8,148 nt of DNA from JADKIH01 sp964486655 (lineage in GTDB: Bacteria > Bacteroidota > Bacteroidia > AKYH767-A > 2013-40CM-41-45). The DNA is taken from NCBI GenBank assembly GCA_964486655.1, contig CAZAON010000248.1, positions 1 through 8,148 on the forward strand, read 5' to 3'. Of this stretch, positions 6,862 through 8,148 are shown in pieces. Position numbers and translations under genes: made by a program. The notes under the pieces are model-generated. The model ran no database searches, was not told the origin of the DNA, and worked only from the letters and a program-made list of their open reading frames with translations. Every line of letters begins with the position of its first letter. The stretch's first letter is position 1.

Positions 6862-7317
6862 ATGTTCGCGACTGAATTAGAATTAGAATCTTATATTAGA
6901 GAGTTGGTGCTTACTCAAATTACATCCAAAAACCAGAACGTTTATCTTTTGACAAACAAGGATGTAGTTGATATGATAATTTGTAATGATACCACTGAAA
7001 AACTTTTCTTTCTCGAAGCAAAATATCTATCCCCTAAAAATGAGAGAATCGGTTTTGGAAGTGCAAATGGCGCTGGTTTTCAGCCAGAAATTTTAAATAA
7101 AAAACCAAAGTATTTTGATAAGTATATGCGGTGGATATTTGGAAGACCCAATGACCCGTTATTCTATGTATTTTCCCCAGCAGAAATATCCAATTACTTT
7201 GCAGGGGGAGTAATAGGAGACAAGCAGAACAATTTTCAAAAAAAGCTATTCTCCCATTCGCCAGGATTGACTGATTTGCAATTGTTGGAATACTTAAATA
7301 AATGGCTGCTTGATTGA
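6862..7317 (+). CDS. Small PD-(D/E)xK-like nuclease candidate
   Basis: A 151-aa protein starting 15 bases after the QueC-like gene and in the same frame as it; an in-frame stop (6844) leaves this as the only ATG start. The N-terminal helix ELELESYIRELVL is followed by a strand-turn-strand with D37 (KDVVDMIIC, 33-41) and E52-A-K54 (LFFLEAKYLS, 48-57), the arrangement of a PD-(D/E)xK nuclease core. A glycine-rich loop GFGSANGAGFQPEIL (64-78) supplies a glutamine, and the rest has strands such as DPLFYVFSP (98-106) with a C-terminal helix LLEYLNKWLL. It has no signal peptide or membrane segment. Its place at the end of the operon suggests an effector or accessory nuclease working with the fusion protein. 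The fold call rests on motif pattern only; an immunity or specificity subunit of the same fold is possible. Confidence 0.8.
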   Translation: MFATELELESYIRELVLTQITSKNQNVYLLTNKDVVDMIICNDTTEKLFFLEAKYLSPKNERIGFGSANGAGFQPEILNKKPKYFDKYMRWIFGRPNDPLFYVFSPAEISNYFAGGVIGDKQNNFQKKLFSHSPGLTDLQLLEYLNKWLLD

Positions 7318-7375
7318 TATGTTACTTCTTTAGTTACATTAGCCAGCAAATAAACGTACTTTGACACAACAGTAG

Positions 7376-7400
7376 AGTTACCCTAATAGTTACCCTATCA
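7376..7400 (+). repeat. Tandem AGTTACCCTA direct repeat
   Basis: AGTTACCCTA occurs twice, 12-13 bases apart (about 7376 and 7389), and GTTAC also occurs at about 7320 and 7332. This could be a small protein-binding array, a recombination-related site, or chance. Confidence 0.4.
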
Positions 7401-7452
7401 GGATGCGAAGCTCGAAAGCCCAGTAAAATCAAGGGGTTCCAAACAAGGTTCG

Positions 7453-7477
7453 GGAGCCACTCGCTCCACATTTTTTT
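7453..7477 (+). terminator. Rho-independent terminator-like hairpin
   Basis: GGAGC (7453-7457), a five-base loop CACTC, and GCTCC (7463-7467) form a perfect 5-bp GC-rich stem, followed after ACA by seven T (7471-7477). It lies about 135 bases after the last operon gene. The short stem and the gap before the T-run make it moderate. The end CGCTCCACA after a GGTTC also resembles a tRNA 3' end, but no tRNA folds here. Confidence 0.45.
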
Positions 7478-7689
7478 ACTTACTCTTACACTTGAACTTA
7501 CACTACACTACACACTACACCGACTTCGTATTTTATTAGAAACAGTAACATTAAGTTTACAGTGAATTGTCAGCTCAATTGAAAGCACTGCAATTCCCAC
7601 CCATAAAAATTTATTCAGTAATTATACTTGCTTTTTTTAGTAATGCTGATTTGATTTAAAAAAACAAGAATTAAGTTGATTTAATAAAT

Positions 7690-7800
7690 GCGGATTAATA
7701 AATCCGCAATGGTATTCCTCAGGATTGCAAATCCGGTGGAACGGAGAGAATGCTGGTAAGGCCTATAAATACAGGCGTTTTCAGAATGCGTATAATCCAC
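7690..7800. repeat. REP-like palindromic element (compound hairpins)
   Basis: A perfect 7-bp hairpin GCGGATT-AATA-AATCCGC (7690-7707) is followed by GGATT-GCA-AATCC (7722-7734), which is enclosed by TTCC (7715-7718) and GGAA (7738-7741). A weaker GCCT/AGGC pair lies at 7761-7776, and TAATCC at 7793-7798 can pair back with GGATTA at 7692-7697, closing the whole unit. Compound palindromes of this GGATT-AATCC type are scattered through many Bacteroidota genomes and may be moved by IS200-like REP-associated transposases; no such gene is in the window. Confidence 0.6.
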
Positions 7801-7807
7801 ATGTCGA

Positions 7808-7838
7808 TTTGTTACTTTGATATTTTATGATAGATTTG
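7808..7838 (+). promoter_or_regulatory. Bacteroidota-type promoter candidate
   Basis: TTTG at 7808-7811 and TAGATTTG at 7831-7838 match the -33 TTTG and -7 TAnnTTTG boxes exactly, with a 19-base spacer that is ideal for the phylum. It faces the gene starting at 8116, which would leave a leader of about 270 bases. Confidence 0.5.
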
Positions 7839-8115
7839 TATTGAACTTTTACAGTACAATTAATTTCCACGATTTAGTTCCCGGAATTACAGCAAAAAAA
7901 TTTTAAATAAACTTATCACACACAAATATAAATTCCCACAATAATTTAATAAAAATCCGTCGGCATTCGGAATTTGATATCCGATAGTTGAGATAAACAT
8001 CGGGATGAAACTCCTTTGTGTTTTCATTCGGCGAATTATCAAAATTAATATTATCAGATGGGAATGGTACGACTGTTTCAAACCCAAGTCAAAATAAAAC
8101 AAACATTAAACCACT

Positions 8116-8148
8116 ATGAAAAAACACCTTGCAATAATTTTTTTGTTT
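8116..8148 (+). CDS. Start of a probable exported protein (3' partial)
   Basis: ATG at 8116 opens a frame that reads MKKHLAIIFLF to the window end. Two lysines followed by an unbroken hydrophobic run are the beginning of a typical signal peptide, and the start is preceded by an A-rich stretch as is usual in Bacteroidota. Only 11 codons are visible, so the mature protein cannot be identified. It is probably not part of the nuclease operon, since about 800 bases and a terminator-like hairpin lie between them. Confidence 0.5.
   Translation, partial: MKKHLAIIFLF

Larger units (their letters stand above)
7318..8115. other. Gene-free region downstream of the nuclease operon
   Basis: About 800 AT-rich bases with no credible gene on either strand. 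From left to right it holds short GTTAC-containing repeats, a terminator-like hairpin, a CACTA-type simple repeat (7498-7520), a palindromic REP-like element and a good promoter match. A stop-free stretch (7365-7562) has no start codon or recognisable protein. A 71-codon reading on the minus strand (7887-8102) is low-complexity and not supported. Confidence 0.7.

Noticed and set aside
6853..6867. GCCACCATG around the start of the third operon gene, resembling a eukaryotic Kozak sequence
   Set aside because: Chance match; everything else in the window is bacterial in organisation.
7365..7562. Stop-free + strand frame across the repeat and hairpin
   Set aside because: No start codon, low-complexity C-terminal half made by the CACTA-type repeat, and it crosses the terminator-like hairpin.
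7887..8102. Minus-strand 71-codon ORF
   Set aside because: Low-complexity, hydrophobic AT-rich reading in a region with no coding signal and no good upstream promoter; a CAAATATA (minus-strand TATATTTG) at 7923 lacks a partner -33 box.

Overview
The window looks like an accessory (defence-island-like) stretch of an AT-rich bacterial genome. I favour Bacteroidota, moderately: there are few recognisable Shine-Dalgarno sequences, one good match to the TTTG-N19-TAnnTTTG promoter of that phylum (7808-7838), and an IstA N-terminus of the kind common there. All genes I can support are on the + strand. No tRNA, rRNA or CRISPR array is visible.

Layout. (1) 1-3280 is a two-gene operon. The first gene enters from outside the window and is the C-terminal part of an ABC/SMC-like ATPase with signature, Walker B and H-loop motifs. 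Four bases later comes a protein with an N-terminal AlbA_2 (Schlafen-type) domain and a GHKL-type ATPase domain. After its TAA stop the same frame stays open for another 63 codons, so the present stop may be a recent truncation. (2) 3391-4111 is a scar: the left end of an IS21-family element (three terminal repeats with an exact 24-bp period) and the first 100 codons of istA run directly into the last 88 codons of a DUF5131 (phage Gp37/Gp68-like) gene. The rest of the IS and the front of the DUF5131 gene are missing, as expected after a deletion. (3) 4193-7317 is a tight three-gene operon: a 260-aa protein of unknown family that begins Met-Gly; a 623-aa protein made of a QatC-type N-terminal region, a QueC-like PP-loop domain with four zinc-type cysteines, and a C-terminal PD-(D/E)xK nuclease domain; and a 151-aa protein with its own D...ExK signature. 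(4) 7318-8115 holds no gene but has a terminator-like hairpin, short tandem repeats and a palindromic REP-like element. A promoter candidate precedes the first 11 codons of a probable exported protein that leaves the window at the right edge.

The best candidate for an undescribed system is the 4193-7317 operon. QueC-like proteins act in antiphage systems such as Qat and type IV CBASS, but here the QueC-like protein is fused to a nuclease-like domain, a second nuclease-like gene follows, and the partner starts with Met-Gly. My working model, which is inference, is that the QueC-like enzyme acts on the partner protein or on a nucleobase while the two nuclease modules are the DNA- or RNA-cutting effectors. 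The ATPase/AlbA_2 pair upstream may be a separate defence module, and the IS21/DUF5131 scar between them shows the island has been rearranged.
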